DNA from: Xylophilus ampelinus
GTDB taxonomy: Bacteria > Pseudomonadota > Gammaproteobacteria > Burkholderiales > Burkholderiaceae_C
Length of the DNA stretch: 54,607 nucleotides
NCBI RefSeq assembly: GCF_003217575.1
Contig: NZ_QJTC01000025.1
Span: 1 to 54,607 of the forward strand
Direction: 5' to 3'
In this document: positions 53,603 through 54,607 of the stretch, piece by piece
Layout: each line of letters starts with the position of its first letter
Numbering within the stretch: the stretch's first letter is position 1
Translations under genes and position numbers: made by a program
The notes under the pieces: model-generated
Seen by the model: the letters and a program-made list of their open reading frames with translations, nothing else
Told to the model about the DNA's origin: nothing
Databases searched by the model: none

Positions 53603-54574
53603 ATGCCAGCTGTCATAACGCCTGAGCTGGTCCGGTCGGCTCTCAACCACGTCCCGGCCAACATGCCGCGTGACGAGTGGGCGCGCATCGGCATGGCTAT
53701 CAAAAGCGAATTTCCGGAAGACGATGGCCTAGCCCTGTTCATGGACTGGAGCCGTACTGCAGACGGGCACCAGGAAGCAGCCACTCGCAGCACGTGGCGC
53801 AGCATCAAAGCGGGGGGCGGCGTGGCCATCGGGACGCTGCTGCGCGTGGCCAAGCAAAACGGCTTCGAAGTGCCAAGCTCAAGCACCAACGCTGGCTCCA
53901 GCGCTACCCAGCGGCAGCCTAAGCCGCGAACCCAGAACCGGGATGCCGACCAAGCGCGGCAAGCCGCTGCCCAGGACTCAGCGGCGGTGTCGGCGCATGT
54001 GCTTTGGGAGTCGGGAGACACCGACTCCAGCAGCCCATATCTGGAGCGCAAGGGCGTGCGAGCACACGGCGTGCGTTGCACCGATGATGGCTGGCTGCTG
54101 ATCCCCTTGCGTGACGCTGGGGGCCGGCTGTGGAACGTGCAACGCATCGCACCGGCAAAGCCTGCGAAAGGGCCTGAAAAGCTCTTCCAGCGTGGAGGCC
54201 GCAAATCGGGCCTGTGGCACCTGCTGGGCACTGCGCCAGCGCAAGACAGCGGCTCGCCGGTACTCGTCGCCGAAGGCTATGCAACAGCCGCCAGCATCCA
54301 TGAGGCCACCGGGCATCCTGTTGCCGTTGCGTTCGATGCAGGCAACCTGATCCATGTCACGCGGGCTCTGCGCAGCTTGTATCCAATGGCGCAGATCGTC
54401 GTGTGCGGAGACGACGACAGGGCCACGCAAGCGAAGAGCGGGACCAACCCGGGCCGGGCAAAGGCAGAGGGTGCGGCGCAGGCTGTAGCGGGCGTCCCGG
54501 CGTTCGTAAGCGCTCAAACAACCACGGCCTTGCGAGCGGCGGAAGGCCGGTGTACGCAGTGCGGTCTACTTTGA
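53603..54574 (+). CDS. PriCT-2 / TOPRIM primase-like protein, C-terminally truncated
   Basis: 323 residues. An N-terminal PriCT-2 domain (VRSALNHVPANMPRDEWARIGMAIKSE..., MDWSRTADG) is followed by a zinc-less linker and a TOPRIM_3 domain (VLVAEGYATAASIHEATGHPVAVAFDAGNL, VVCGDDDRATQAKSG). Such proteins prime replication of P4-like satellites and integrated elements. After AAQAVAGVPAFVS (~54510) the expected TDFNDL-type ending is absent and the frame ends in AEGRCTQCGLL. The tail could be truncated by a mutation or a junction near the window edge. It follows the frameshifted gene. Confidence 0.87.
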   Translation: MPAVITPELVRSALNHVPANMPRDEWARIGMAIKSEFPEDDGLALFMDWSRTADGHQEAATRSTWRSIKAGGGVAIGTLLRVAKQNGFEVPSSSTNAGSSATQRQPKPRTQNRDADQARQAAAQDSAAVSAHVLWESGDTDSSSPYLERKGVRAHGVRCTDDGWLLIPLRDAGGRLWNVQRIAPAKPAKGPEKLFQRGGRKSGLWHLLGTAPAQDSGSPVLVAEGYATAASIHEATGHPVAVAFDAGNLIHVTRALRSLYPMAQIVVCGDDDRATQAKSGTNPGRAKAEGAAQAVAGVPAFVSAQTTTALRAAEGRCTQCGLL

Positions 54575-54607
54575 TCCGAGCGCGATGTTCCAGGGCAGCA
54601 GCGCCTC
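54575..54607. other. Window edge after the primase stop
   Basis: Only 33 bases remain. One frame across 54540-54607 reads AVYFDPSAMFQGSSA, which looks protein-like, so another coding sequence may begin or continue beyond the window. Nothing more can be said. Confidence 0.2.

Overview
The window is high-GC DNA from a beta-proteobacterium of the order Burkholderiales, most likely Comamonadaceae (Acidovorax/Xylophilus/Variovorax-like). This is inferred from three things. First, gene order: hemL, thiD | rubredoxin, pilGHIJ, chpA; yqgE, ruvX, pyrR, pyrB, pyrC'; dusB, fis, purH. Second, two families of short intergenic repeats that I associate with this group. Third, a very large Ser/Pro-rich effector-like protein of the sort found in plant-associated members. 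No 16S or other species marker is present.

Layout. 1-204: an inverted repeat plus two direct repeats resembling an insertion-sequence end. 205-5022 (-): a 1605-residue putative type III secreted effector, next to an elongator tRNA-Met (5372-5448, -) with a 15-bp hairpin. 5491-10179 (-): enoyl-CoA hydratase, M61 peptidase with PDZ, DsbC and a UbiH/COQ6-type hydroxylase. 10307-16320 (-): a complete ribose operon transcribed as rbsB-rbsA-rbsC-rbsR-rbsK-rbsD, mostly with 4-base stop/start overlaps and a LacI-type operator ahead of rbsB. 16541-17632 (+): ychF. 17722-19280 (+): a compositionally different two-gene cassette, an SMC/OLD-like ATPase translationally coupled to a small PD-(D/E)xK nuclease-like protein. 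It sits alone between housekeeping genes and is the best candidate here for an undescribed defence module. 19364-28109: GST, YqaA, dusB-fis, purH, two membrane-associated unknowns, hemL and thiD.

28272-38674 (+): rubredoxin and the type IV pilus chemosensory operon pilG-pilH-pilI-pilJ-chpA, which controls twitching motility; the ChpA-like kinase has 2130 residues. 38923-40407 (-): DNA photolyase. 40594-45614 (+): yqgE, ruvX, pyrR, pyrB, a dihydroorotase-like pyrC' that has lost its metal-binding HxH motif, and a PlsC-type acyltransferase. 45793-48164 (+): a YIP1-like membrane protein, a Gly-rich secreted protein and an I78-type inhibitor lipoprotein.

48310-54607 (+) is an integrated element that runs off the window: tyrosine integrase, a strong terminator, an 11-bp tandem repeat array, two unrecognised cargo genes of lower GC, a highly structured inverted-repeat element, two small unknown genes, a direct repeat ahead of an AlpA regulator, a frameshifted gene at a C8 tract, and a PriCT-2/TOPRIM primase whose C-terminus looks truncated.

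Two repeat families run through the chromosomal part. One is a ~20-bp hairpin of the form CTAGCTATC-GAAAACATAGC (six copies), one copy of which is translated inside pyrC', while others supply the stop codon or last codons of hemL, yqaA and plsC. The other is an ~82-bp element (three copies), each at the end of a gene inside a presumptive operon.
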